Shown in pieces: positions 1-6,813 of a stretch of 10,544 bases of DNA. Position numbers and translations under genes: made by a program. Position 1 is the stretch's first letter. Each line of letters begins with the position of its first letter. Source of the stretch: Gammaproteobacteria bacterium (GTDB lineage Bacteria > Pseudomonadota > Gammaproteobacteria > UBA9214); assembly GCA_029881775.1 (NCBI GenBank), contig JAOULY010000041.1, positions 1 through 10,544 on the forward strand. Direction: 5' to 3'. The notes under the pieces are model-generated. The model saw nothing but the letters and a program-made list of their open reading frames with translations, searched no databases and had not been told where the DNA came from.

Positions 1-70
1 AGGCTTTAAACAAGGCCAGCAGTTCCGCTTCCGTCGTGTCCCGGGACAGGTTACGCATCATGATTTTCAT
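1..70 (-). CDS. RRM-domain RNA-binding protein, N-terminal fragment (runs off left edge)
   Basis: Only the first 23 codons are present; the gene continues past the left edge. The protein starts MKIMMRNLSRDTTEAELLAL and then reads FKA. This is the typical opening of a bacterial single-RRM protein: beta-1 with an RNP2-like IMMRNL, a loop, then the helix TEAELLALF. Small proteins of this kind bind single-stranded RNA and are common in proteobacteria as stress- or cold-related proteins. The start is the ATG whose complement lies at 68-70. No strong Shine-Dalgarno sequence precedes it. The RNP1 motif would lie outside the window, so the family call rests on the first strand and helix only. Confidence 0.72.
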   Translation of the reverse strand, partial: MKIMMRNLSRDTTEAELLALFKA

Positions 71-99
71 TTTATTGCACCAGGCAGTGAAGAAATTGA

Positions 100-141
100 G
101 TGAAAGGTGAAAGGTGAAAGGTGAAAGGTGAAAAGTGAAAA
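100..141. repeat. 7-bp tandem repeat, (GTGAAAR)x6
   Basis: Six head-to-tail heptamers: four GTGAAAG followed by two GTGAAAA. They lie between the start of the RRM gene and the stop of the Cache-domain gene and run directly into the hairpin at 138-159. Both flanking genes are on the minus strand, so the repeat lies in the RRM gene's upstream region. There it could alter promoter or leader spacing if the copy number slips; that is inference. Confidence 0.85.
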
Positions 142-159
142 GGGGTCAGTACCCTTTTT
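138..159 (-). terminator. Hairpin, probable terminator of the Cache-domain gene
   Basis: AAAAGGGGT (138-146) pairs with ACCCTTTTT (151-159) through nine pairs, one of them G-U, around a four-base CAGT loop. It begins about 17 bases after the stop of the minus-strand gene ending at 176. The arm reads into a T-rich but interrupted tract on that strand. It has the position and shape of a rho-independent terminator. The GGGGTCAG core also resembles short REP-like repeats of gammaproteobacteria, so it may be a dispersed element as well. Confidence 0.5.
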
Positions 160-175
160 ATATTTTTCCAGTTGA

Positions 176-1141
176 TTAACGGGTGGCTTCCTGGTCGGAC
201 GTGCCGAGCCAGAATCCCAGGTTCTTGTCGAGAAATTCATCCCAGGGCATGTAGTGGGACCCGTCACAAGAAAAAGTCAGCCCGATAAGGCCATTGAAAA
301 TATTCAGCATCCCCGAACGCAGGTAAATTGTTTCGTCCATGAACCGGAGGTCGCGGAAACAGCGCAGTATTCGTTTAACCGCTTCTTGCGGAATCTCGGC
401 GTCGACCGGATAGTCCCGGCGGGGGTAGGCCAGGCAGAGGTCGGGGTTGCCGAGTTCCTCGATGCCGTGAATGCGAAAACGATACGGGTCATCCACCGAC
501 CAGAGGGTTGCGCGGGAACTCGAGAAGTGCAGCTTGGCGTGGAAAATGCCATTGACCGTGATCAACTCGGCGAGCAGGTCCAGCACCACGTCGATGCGCT
601 CGTCCATCGGGCTGGTTGCACGCGCCTGGTGAAACAGGCCGGAGCGAATGGCCGGATCGCCCTTGAGTTGTATCCATTGGCCTGGTTGCGTACTCAGGGC
701 TTGCGTGGCGGGTAGTTCGCGCAGATCGAAGTCCGCCCCGAGATAACCCAGCAGCCGGTTGTCGTCTGCATGAATCGCCTGCACGGCCGTCAGTGAGGGG
801 CGCCGGGCGTTGCGGCTGATGTAGGCATCGGAGAGCGAGAAGGGCGCACCGCCGAGTGCCATGGCAAGGTAGGGCCGATCGCTGCGGTCGCGGCCGTAGT
901 GTTCTTCCAGCAAGCCGTTACGGGACGCGTTGGCGGTAAGCTGGTGCGCCCGCTCATCGAGCAGGTAGAGGTACTTGCAGTAGGGCAGTTCGGTCAGCCC
1001 CTCCATCAGGCGCGCCTCGAGAGACGATCGGTCCGGCCACCGTTGCCGGCAGTCTTCCGTGATACGGGCCAGCGGAGCAGACAGCCAGTCCTGCAATATG
1101 CGGCGCTGGCGGTCGATGGATTCCTGCAGGGTGTCATTCAT
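176..1141 (-). CDS. Soluble PDC/Cache-fold sensor domain protein
   Basis: A 321-residue protein with no signal peptide and no membrane segment, so probably cytoplasmic. Residues 57-142 carry the hallmarks of a PDC (double Cache-like) ligand-binding fold. These are the strand KYLYLLDE, the YGRDRSDRPYL segment (82-92), FSLSDAYISR (101-110), RRPSLTAVQAI (113-123) and the closing strand GYLGADFDLRELP (132-144). The C-terminal 180 residues (a helix with LDLLAELI, then LHFSSSRATLWSVDDPYRFRIHG) look like a conserved extension and not a histidine kinase, GGDEF or chemoreceptor domain. PDC domains normally sit outside the membrane and feed such output modules; here neither a membrane anchor nor an output is visible. 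The ATG at 1141 has an AGGGA about 12 bases upstream. It is divergent from the globule protein gene. The ligand and partner are unknown. Confidence 0.75.
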   Translation of the reverse strand: MNDTLQESIDRQRRILQDWLSAPLARITEDCRQRWPDRSSLEARLMEGLTELPYCKYLYLLDERAHQLTANASRNGLLEEHYGRDRSDRPYLAMALGGAPFSLSDAYISRNARRPSLTAVQAIHADDNRLLGYLGADFDLRELPATQALSTQPGQWIQLKGDPAIRSGLFHQARATSPMDERIDVVLDLLAELITVNGIFHAKLHFSSSRATLWSVDDPYRFRIHGIEELGNPDLCLAYPRRDYPVDAEIPQEAVKRILRCFRDLRFMDETIYLRSGMLNIFNGLIGLTFSCDGSHYMPWDEFLDKNLGFWLGTSDQEATR

Positions 1142-1453
1142 GTCTGGTCTTTTCCCTGTCGAGGTAACCGGCGCGGGTGGCGGGCTTCCATATTATTGCC
1201 ATTCAGGGGGTGCTGGCCACCTGTTCATCACCATTGTCCCGGTGACAGCCGAGCTTTTGACCGTTGTGGATGAAAACCGAAAAGGAATACAGGCCGAATA
1301 CAGGAAATGGCTCCCCGGGACGGTCCAGGACCGCCGATCTGGCCTCAAATAAAAAAGAACTTGCTAATATTAATATTTTCTAATATTATGCCTCCTGTCC
1401 TCACAGACACATTGCATTTAAACAGAATTTCTTAACTTATTTGGAGAGTAACA
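1142..1453. other. 312-bp divergent intergenic region
   Basis: It separates the minus-strand Cache-domain gene from the plus-strand globule-type protein gene. The half next to the globule gene is AT-rich and holds the promoter given separately. The GC-richer half near 1142-1320 contains no convincing ORF. A short GGTCC-A-GGACC palindrome lies at 1322-1332. No further gene is seen. Confidence 0.6.
1361..1389 (+). promoter_or_regulatory. Sigma-70-type promoter of the globule-type protein gene
   Basis: TTGCTA (-35, 1361-1366) and TATTAT (-10, 1384-1389) are separated by exactly 17 bases of almost pure A/T. Transcription would start near 1396 and give a leader of about 58 bases before the ATG at 1454. 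GGAGAG at 1443-1448 is the ribosome binding site. The near-consensus promoter with an AT-rich spacer suggests strong expression, as expected for an abundant structural protein. It was found by eye. Confidence 0.6.
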
Positions 1454-2104
1454 ATGAAAACAATTACAACGATTATTACTGTAGCAACACTGGCGATCGC
1501 TTCCAGTGCTGCTTCTGCATGGGGTGATTTTGGTCCTTTCGGTAACAACAGCGGTAACGGATTTGGTGATGGCAACGGCAGCGGCGACGTTGACGGCAGC
1601 TTCGGTATGAACTTCAGCGGACGCGGTAACGGTCGCGGCACGGGTCGTGGTTACAATAGCTCCAACAGTGGCTATGGATATGGCGCCCCTTACGGTTATG
1701 CGCCTTACGGTCAGGCTCCATACGGTCAGGCTCCATACGGTCAGGCTCCATACGGTCAGGCGCCCTATGGCCAGGCCCCGATTGCCCAGCAGGCAGCACC
1801 GGTTGCCCCGCAGGCTCCAGTTGCACAGCAGGCACCGGTTGCCCAACAGGCTCCGATTGCTGCTCCTGTCGGATACAACGGTTACAACGGTTATAACGGT
1901 AACGGTTTTAACAACAACGGATCTGCTGATGGGTATGGTAGCGGCGACGTTGACGGTAGCTTCGGTATGAACTTCAGTGGTCGCGGTAACGCTCGTGGCA
2001 CGGGTCGTGGTTACAACAGCTCCAACAGTGGCTACGGATATGGCGCACCTTACGGCTATGCGCCTTACGGTCAGCTCCCGGTTGCAGCACCTGTTGCCCG
2101 GTAA
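1454..2104 (+). CDS. Secreted Gly/Asn/Tyr-rich protein, sulfur globule protein-like
   Basis: A 216-residue exported protein. Residues 1-22 form a signal peptide with a likely cut after ASA, before WGDFG. The mature part is low-complexity: a Gly/Asn-rich start (24-44); a module SGDVDGSFGMNFSGRG through GYGAPYGYAPYGQ (about 43-87); five APYGQ pentapeptides (83-107); a Pro/Ala/Gln linker of APVAQQ-type units (108-138); a YNG repeat (141-149); and a second copy of the module (163-207) differing only at Gly60/Ala180. This composition, with GMNFSGRGxGRGxGRGYN and APYGYAPYG, recalls the sulfur globule proteins of purple sulfur bacteria (SgpA/B/C type), which coat periplasmic sulfur deposits. There are no cysteines, and it is longer than the roughly 100-residue classical members, apparently by internal duplication. 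It has its own promoter and terminator, so it is monocistronic. It could also be another repetitive envelope protein. Confidence 0.7.
   Translation: MKTITTIITVATLAIASSAASAWGDFGPFGNNSGNGFGDGNGSGDVDGSFGMNFSGRGNGRGTGRGYNSSNSGYGYGAPYGYAPYGQAPYGQAPYGQAPYGQAPYGQAPIAQQAAPVAPQAPVAQQAPVAQQAPIAAPVGYNGYNGYNGNGFNNNGSADGYGSGDVDGSFGMNFSGRGNARGTGRGYNSSNSGYGYGAPYGYAPYGQLPVAAPVAR
1700..1774 (+). repeat. 15-bp tandem repeat encoding APYGQ x5
   Basis: Five consecutive 15-base units code for Ala-Pro-Tyr-Gly-Gln. The middle three are identical at the DNA level (GCTCCATACGGTCAG) and the outer ones drift at third positions. Such near-perfect units are prone to slippage and change length in frame. They lie inside the globule-like protein gene. 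Confidence 0.85.
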
Positions 2105-2135
2105 ATTATTTTCTTAGCCAGAAAAGCCGGATAGG

Positions 2136-2170
2136 AAAGGGGTGACTTGCAAAAGTCGCCCCTTTTTTTT
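2136..2170 (+). terminator. Rho-independent terminator of the globule-type gene
   Basis: AAAGGGGTGACTT (2136-2148) pairs over 13 positions, one of them G-U, with AAGTCGCCCCTTT (2153-2165) around a GCAA tetraloop. An unbroken run of eight T ends at 2170. It starts about 30 bases after the stop codon of the plus-strand gene. This is a textbook intrinsic terminator. Confidence 0.92.
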
Positions 2171-2344
2171 CATAAATTTATGTGTCCACGCCGGCAGAAC
2201 GTTTGTTTTATTTTGTTCGCGCCTGCTGGTGCGAATAATTCCAGGCAGCAAGCACTTCGCGGATATGCACGATAATCGTCGATCATGAAGATCGATGTTA
2301 AATCAATGAAGTCGGAGCCAGAACCCGTTGATTCACATTTCAGA

Positions 2345-3091
2345 TCAGTGGATGGGGTCCTGTCTGAAAAACAGACTGAGTGCCGTATACACTTCTGGAT
2401 AGGCATTATTGAGCAAGTCCGGTTTCTCAAAGAATACCTCACTCATAACTGCAAGAAATTCTGCCGGGGCAGTGGCGCCATAGCGGTCCAGTCCCGGTTT
2501 CGGGTTGCGTTGAAAGTCCGCAAATGCTGCAGTGAATATTTCCGACCAGGATGTTGCGCGGATGTCTTTGTGCATGGGTGGAAAACCGTTTGCCGCGCCG
2601 TTCAGCATGTCCAGCTTGTGAACGAATTCATGGATCACTACATTGTGTCCATCCTTAATTCCCGCATTTTCAGTATGTTTCCATGACAGGATCACCGGCC
2701 CGCGTTGCCATGCCTCACCGCTGAGTTCGCTTCGGGTGGTATGTGCCAGGCCGAATTCGTCGACCACCGTTCTTTCCGGTGCGAAGCCGGCCGGGTATAC
2801 GATTATGGTCGTCCACTCCGAGTACCAGTCAATGCCGAGATGTAGAATCGGCAAGCAGGCCTGCAGTGCGATGAGCAGCATCATCTCTTCGCTGACTACC
2901 AGATCATGCGCACCCAGGAATGACTTTTCATGCAGAAGCAAAATTGCAAGATCACGCAGGCTGTTTTTTTCGTCTGCAGACAGATGATCCAGTAGCGGCA
3001 AGAGGCCAAACGCGTTTTCCCAGTTTTCGGGCGATATCGTGCTACTGGAAATAATTCTCTGCTGTCGCCACTTCTTAAGAAATTTGAACAT
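2345..3091 (-). CDS. mtfA: MtfA-type zinc-dependent peptidase (M90 family)
   Basis: A 248-residue cytoplasmic protein close to the usual length of E. coli MtfA (about 265). MtfA is a zinc aminopeptidase that interacts with the glucose repressor Mlc and so affects sugar uptake through the PTS. The zinc motif is HEFVH (154-158) within VIHEFVHKLDMLNG. The likely third ligand is Glu211 in APAEFLAVMSEVFFEKP, at the spacing seen in E. coli. Other family features are CLPILHLGIDWY (79-90), VYPAGF (98-103), RGPVILSW (130-137) and the C-terminal FFRQDPIH, which resembles the E. coli end. The protein is complete, with no missing catalytic residue. The start has only a weak ribosome binding site; a possible promoter is listed at 3165-3193. 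It lies downstream of the cytochrome operon with a 251-base gap and is probably a separate unit. A decayed copy of its 3' end lies at 9314-9436. Confidence 0.93.
   Translation of the reverse strand: MFKFLKKWRQQRIISSSTISPENWENAFGLLPLLDHLSADEKNSLRDLAILLLHEKSFLGAHDLVVSEEMMLLIALQACLPILHLGIDWYSEWTTIIVYPAGFAPERTVVDEFGLAHTTRSELSGEAWQRGPVILSWKHTENAGIKDGHNVVIHEFVHKLDMLNGAANGFPPMHKDIRATSWSEIFTAAFADFQRNPKPGLDRYGATAPAEFLAVMSEVFFEKPDLLNNAYPEVYTALSLFFRQDPIH
2346..2469 (-). repeat. Direct repeat copy A (3' end of intact mtfA)
   Basis: This segment aligns to 9314-9436 with 12 mismatches and one single-base gap over 124 columns, about 90% identity by hand count. Both copies run in the same direction, and their left ends are 6968 bases apart. 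This copy is the coding C-terminus of the complete mtfA. Confidence 0.88.
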
Positions 3092-3164
3092 CGGCTATGG
3101 AGTAGGGGGCCGGTTACATTTTCCGCCTCACCATTTTGACTCAGTCACTTCCGGCCTCAGGATC

Positions 3165-3193
3165 ACTATAAATGGCGGACGACTGGACGTAAG
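3165..3193 (-). promoter_or_regulatory. Candidate promoter of mtfA
   Basis: On the minus strand CTTACG (complement at 3188-3193) and TATAGT (complement at 3165-3170) are 17 bases apart, about 75 bases before the mtfA start. The -10 element is good and the -35 element is poor. The surrounding 251-base gap (3092-3342) holds no ORF that looks real and no obvious terminator for the cytochrome operon. Confidence 0.3.
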
Positions 3194-3342
3194 CAGAAAA
3201 AGTTAATGGCTCCCGGCGTCCTGATGATTAACAGTAGCAATCACTGTCACACGCATCACCCGGGATTGCAAGAATCCTGATATGTGTAAAGACCCGGACC
3301 CGGCAGAGAGAAAATCGTGGTCTGTTCCCGATTGGAAGACCT

Positions 3343-3918
3343 TCAGGGTTCCACGTAGCCTTCCGGCAACTCGTGTGATATTCCCTTGTGACAATCAATA
3401 CAGGTTTCGCCTTTTTCAAGACGGCGTTCCAGGCTGTGCTTCTTGCGTGCACTACTGTCCTGAGATTCAAGCTCCATGCTTTCCTGAGAGTGGCAGTTAC
3501 GGCATTCCTGTGAATCGTTCGCCTTCATGGTAGCCCAGACACTTTCGGCAAGCTCGAGCCGATGTGCCTCAAACTTTTCCCTGGTATTTATTTTTCCCGA
3601 GAGCTTGCGGGGCAGTTCCTTGAAGGTCGCCTGGATCTTGCGCTTCATTTTTGGGCCCCATTCTTTGGGCACGTGGCAGTCAGAGCAAGTGGCGCGCACA
3701 CCGCTGGCATTCCTGTAATGTGCTTGTTCCTTGTATTCCTCGTATACCCATGACATCTCGTGACAGGAGGTACAGAATGCTTCTGAATTGCTTAACTCGA
3801 CGCTCCAGTGCAAGGCGCCCCAGAACAGGATGCCCCCGATAAAGCCTGCAACCAGGAGTGCGCCCAGTGAATAGCGGGTGCTGGGTTTAAGTAACAGCCT
3901 GAACAGCTTGCTTGACAT
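3343..3918 (-). CDS. NapC/NirT family membrane-anchored tetraheme cytochrome c (CymA-like)
   Basis: A 191-residue inner-membrane quinol-linked cytochrome. The start at 3918 is preferred because MSSKLFRLLL leads straight into one membrane helix (about 17-38), and it lies one base after the stop of the diheme gene. A longer in-frame start at 3978 would overlap that gene and add a poor N-terminus. Four CXXCH heme sites are visible: CTSCH (49-53), CSDCH (78-82), CRNCH (139-143) and CIDCH (173-177). CTSCH is followed by Glu-Met, as in NapC/NrfH where that methionine region serves heme 1. Further family marks are the segment after heme 2 (VPKEWGPKMKRK) and the ending CHKGISHELP. Such proteins pass electrons between the membrane quinone pool and periplasmic partners. 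As last gene of the cytochrome operon, it is the likely quinone gate of the system. CymA in Shewanella and in iron-oxidising Sideroxydans plays this role; direction here is unknown. Confidence 0.92.
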   Translation of the reverse strand: MSSKLFRLLLKPSTRYSLGALLVAGFIGGILFWGALHWSVELSNSEAFCTSCHEMSWVYEEYKEQAHYRNASGVRATCSDCHVPKEWGPKMKRKIQATFKELPRKLSGKINTREKFEAHRLELAESVWATMKANDSQECRNCHSQESMELESQDSSARKKHSLERRLEKGETCIDCHKGISHELPEGYVEP

Positions 3919-3919
3919 T

Positions 3920-4561
3920 CTAGTCTTGCCCGGGGCCCTGGAAGCTGCCGTAATAGTGGACCAGTGCCCTGGTATCATCCTCGCTTAACTTGTCCATTTT
4001 CACTTTCATTTTCTTCGGCATATCGCGCTTGCCGGCCGCATAGTCCGCATACTGTTCTTCCATGTATTGCATCCATTGTCCTGCCAGGATGCCGGCATCG
4101 TCATCCGGCGAACTACCGCTGTCTTCATGGCATTTATTACATTGAAGTGCGTGGACATTCCTGCCTTTTTCAGCCAACGCGGCATCGAAGGGCTGGCTGG
4201 CCCGTACAAACGGCCTGGATGCAAAGTGATCGGCGAGCTGACTGATTTCTCCCTCGGTAAGATTTTTGACGGCCTTGCACATATCACTCGTTTCGCCTTT
4301 GTCAGGCCCGCTGATGTATTTCACTTCTTTGCAAGGCCTGGCTTCGTCCTGGTAGGCCTGAAAGGAGTTAATGATGTACTGGGCCGAGAAACCGCCGATG
4401 ATCGGGATGCCGGCTTCCTTGCTGGCGCCATCTTTATCATGGCAATGCTCGCAGTCGCTGACCAGTTCTGTAATAGTGCCAGCCGATGCAGTAGCGGCGG
4501 CAAGCACTATCATCAGGATGCCAGCACAGAGTGATGTAACAAGAGATGTGGTGTTTTTCAT
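3920..4561 (-). CDS. Periplasmic diheme cytochrome c4-like protein
   Basis: A 213-residue exported cytochrome. The signal peptide is residues 1-27, with a cut after ASA. Two class I domains follow, each with one heme site: CEHCH (37-41) and CNKCH (141-145). Probable axial methionines are Met94 in the first half (SDMC) and Met181 or Met185 in the second (KRDMPKKM). The pattern GIPIIGGFSAQYIINSFQAY is typical of cytochrome c4 and of the cytochrome subunit of flavocytochrome c. Two extra cysteines, Cys77 (RPCKEV) and Cys95 (next to Met94), are outside the heme motifs and could form a disulfide. GGAG lies 7-10 bases before the ATG. The gene sits between the porin gene (38-base gap) and the tetraheme gene (1-base gap), so it is translated with them. 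The likely job is to shuttle electrons across the periplasm between the tetraheme and decaheme proteins. Confidence 0.88.
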   Translation of the reverse strand: MKNTTSLVTSLCAGILMIVLAAATASAGTITELVSDCEHCHDKDGASKEAGIPIIGGFSAQYIINSFQAYQDEARPCKEVKYISGPDKGETSDMCKAVKNLTEGEISQLADHFASRPFVRASQPFDAALAEKGRNVHALQCNKCHEDSGSSPDDDAGILAGQWMQYMEEQYADYAAGKRDMPKKMKVKMDKLSEDDTRALVHYYGSFQGPGQD

Positions 4562-4599
4562 GACATTACTCCGCGTGACTGTAAATACAGCCCCATCGA

Positions 4600-6789
4600 T
4601 TACCTGAATTTATAGACATAACGTATACCGACGAAGGTCGAATGTTGACGTGGGTCCTGGATGACCATGGTGCCATCACTGTCTCCGCTGCCAGTATATA
4701 TGAACGGTGAACCGTCACTGAACTGCCAGGTCCAGTCATCGGTCTTCCAGCGTTCGTGGATCAGTTCGAAGCGTAAGTCAGAATGCTTCGATACGCCATA
4801 ATCGGCAAACAGCTTCAGTCTGGTTGCTGTGCTCGTAATGTCGGGTAAAGGTATTGTTGTGCCAGGATAGAAAAGGCTGGTTCCCGATACCGGAATATTC
4901 GAGGGGACTATGTCCTGGTCATACTCGCTGCGGGTACGCGTCCACTCAAGGTCGGCGCCGATCTTGAGTCTGGTGTTCACCGTGCCTTCCAGGCCAAGGC
5001 CTACCGAATTGCCGGTGTGCGTCAGGGTGTCATACAACAATGCTTCCGAGAAATTGCTCCCGGCATTATTATTTGCATCTCGCCAGTTGTTCTGCTTAGC
5101 CCTGTTCATGTCATAGGAATACCAGGCCGTCGACTGCCAGTCCTGGTTCATGCGGAAGGCGCTATCCAGGGAGAAAACCTGGGCCTTGCCCTTGCGCAGG
5201 CCGAACGTGTGCCCGCTGTATTTGTCACGCGCCAGCTCGTAGTTGAACTGCAGGTCGGTCCGGTCCGAGGGTGACCAGTCGGCGGTGGCACGCAGCTTGT
5301 TGCGTTTGCGGTCCGCGATGTTGAGCGGGTCGATGATGGCCGGGGGTTCGGGTGTGGCCGCAGTCGGGTCAAAGGAATGGATTGCATCGGCATAGCTGGA
5401 ACCGTCGCGAACACTGTGCGATAAGGCCAGAGAACCGTTAAGAGTTGCAGACATGGACTTGCGCAGCTGTATCCGGTAGGTGGTTTCGTCAAGGTCTGCG
5501 CGGAACGGTACATAACGCTCGCTATCGAAGCCATCGCCGTCGTTGTCATTGCCGAAGGGAACGGTGCGATCCTGTTGGCGGCGATCGATGCCGCCGACCA
5601 GGCTGTAGCCATCCTGCAAGCGGTAGGTTCCTTCGAGTTTGCCAGACAGGGTCTCGTAGTCCAGCGGTGTGCCATGAACTTCGTCGGTAGTGCCATCGCA
5701 GGTAGTACAGATAATGAGATGTCTGGGCGTCTGCTCGTCCACCTTGTGGTAGCGCAAATTGGCTACCAGGCTCAGGTTTTTCATTGGCTGGGATGTCAGC
5801 CCCAGGAATATCAGGGTGGTGTTGAGTTCACCGTCGAGCTTTCCCGGTGCGGCAGTGGATATCCCGTATCTCGGATCCACATTGGTCGACAGTCTCTCGT
5901 CGGCTGTTGCGTGGGTGTACGATAGCCGGAAGGTGCCGCGTGTGGTCGGTGCGAAATTATAACCGCCATTGAGGTAAATCTGCTGGGACTGGTTGTCCAG
6001 CGGCAGCGAAAGGTAATACAGCTCGTTCGTACTGGTGAAGGATACAATACCGGCTTCTCCGAGGGTATACACATTATCGTCGTAACGGTTGTTATACCAG
6101 CTGGCATAGTAGCCTCCGCTCAGCTGGAGCTGCTTACCGGCATAGTCCAGTTTGGCCTCCAGCTGCCGGGTAGTGCTGTCAATCGGCTCTGCAACAAATT
6201 CCGGTGCCCCACCGCGTCCCCAGTGACGCGTGCCTTCCTTTTCCTGGTTTTTGAAATCGACCGTGAAGTTCAGGTTGCGTGTCAGGAACTTGTTTAGGAT
6301 CACGCCGGTGCCCTTGCGTTCCGTACCCAGGGTCACGTTGTTGCCACTACCGGGAATGTAGCCGGTGCCATCGAATGGCAGTATCTGCGTCATGGTACCC
6401 AGGCCCGTCATGCCGGTGTTGACTGTGTATTGCGCGGAACGTGTGATCTCGTCGTATTCAAGGTCAATGCCCCAGTCGCCCTGGCGATCGTAGCCCAGTT
6501 CGATGGATCGACTGTCTATGCCAAGGTTGCGCGCCCTTAACGTCATCCATGTGCCGGTGGCATCATCCCGCTTGTTCACATCCGCATCGAGCAGTAGCAG
6601 GGTGTCGTCGTCCCTGACATTGTCGAAGATGCCGAATTGCTCGCGTTCACCGTTCATGTAACCGATGCCGATCGAGACGCTGCTGTCCGGTGTGGTCAGC
6701 GTTGATACGGGATCGTCCTCGGCGGTTGCGCTAAGCGCATATGTCGCCAGCAGGATGACGAGGGTAAAGACCTGGTTCTGTTGTTTCAT
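4600..6789 (-). CDS. mtrB: MtrB/PioB family decaheme-associated outer-membrane beta-barrel
   Basis: A 729-residue outer-membrane porin that would sheath the decaheme cytochrome encoded just upstream. The ATG at 6789 is chosen over a TTG at 6807 because GAGGGG lies eight bases before it and it opens directly on a signal peptide (MKQQNQVFTLVILLATYALS, cut near ATA at 21-23). The mature protein is a run of alternating amphipathic strands with aromatic ends and Asp/Asn-rich turns. Examples are SIGIGYMNG, WGIDLEYDE, LNFTVDFKNQEKEG and the final FVGIRYVYKFR. The length fits the 26-strand MtrB family (about 650-800). The N-terminal CXXC found in Shewanella MtrB is absent. A different pair, Cys361-Thr-Thr-Cys364, lies mid-barrel in a loop-like stretch. 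The 24-base gap to the decaheme gene supports cotranscription. In this family the barrel aligns the cytochrome across the outer membrane. Confidence 0.9.
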   Translation of the reverse strand: MKQQNQVFTLVILLATYALSATAEDDPVSTLTTPDSSVSIGIGYMNGEREQFGIFDNVRDDDTLLLLDADVNKRDDATGTWMTLRARNLGIDSRSIELGYDRQGDWGIDLEYDEITRSAQYTVNTGMTGLGTMTQILPFDGTGYIPGSGNNVTLGTERKGTGVILNKFLTRNLNFTVDFKNQEKEGTRHWGRGGAPEFVAEPIDSTTRQLEAKLDYAGKQLQLSGGYYASWYNNRYDDNVYTLGEAGIVSFTSTNELYYLSLPLDNQSQQIYLNGGYNFAPTTRGTFRLSYTHATADERLSTNVDPRYGISTAAPGKLDGELNTTLIFLGLTSQPMKNLSLVANLRYHKVDEQTPRHLIICTTCDGTTDEVHGTPLDYETLSGKLEGTYRLQDGYSLVGGIDRRQQDRTVPFGNDNDGDGFDSERYVPFRADLDETTYRIQLRKSMSATLNGSLALSHSVRDGSSYADAIHSFDPTAATPEPPAIIDPLNIADRKRNKLRATADWSPSDRTDLQFNYELARDKYSGHTFGLRKGKAQVFSLDSAFRMNQDWQSTAWYSYDMNRAKQNNWRDANNNAGSNFSEALLYDTLTHTGNSVGLGLEGTVNTRLKIGADLEWTRTRSEYDQDIVPSNIPVSGTSLFYPGTTIPLPDITSTATRLKLFADYGVSKHSDLRFELIHERWKTDDWTWQFSDGSPFIYTGSGDSDGTMVIQDPRQHSTFVGIRYVYKFR

Positions 6790-6813
6790 GACTTGTTCCC
6801 CTCTCAATTGTGT

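Noticed and set aside
254..715. Plus-strand ORFs within the Cache-domain gene and similar long ORFs opposite the cytochrome genes
   Set aside because: The opposite strand encodes proteins with clear family motifs; these are composition-driven shadows.
1418..1846. Minus-strand ORFs antisense to the globule-like gene
   Set aside because: Their repetitive sequence merely mirrors the plus-strand repeats, and the plus strand has promoter, ribosome binding site, signal peptide and terminator.
2279..2295. Hairpin TCGATC-ATGAA-GATCGA downstream of mtfA as a terminator
   Set aside because: Only six pairs, and no T run follows on the minus strand.
3919..3978. Longer N-terminus for the NapC/NirT gene starting at 3978
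   Set aside because: It would overlap the diheme gene by 59 bases and add 20 residues without signal character; the ATG at 3918 opens directly on the membrane anchor.
6790..6807. TTG start at 6807 for the MtrB-family barrel
   Set aside because: GAGGGG is spaced correctly for the ATG at 6789, and the extra MRGEQV would be translated from the ribosome binding site itself.
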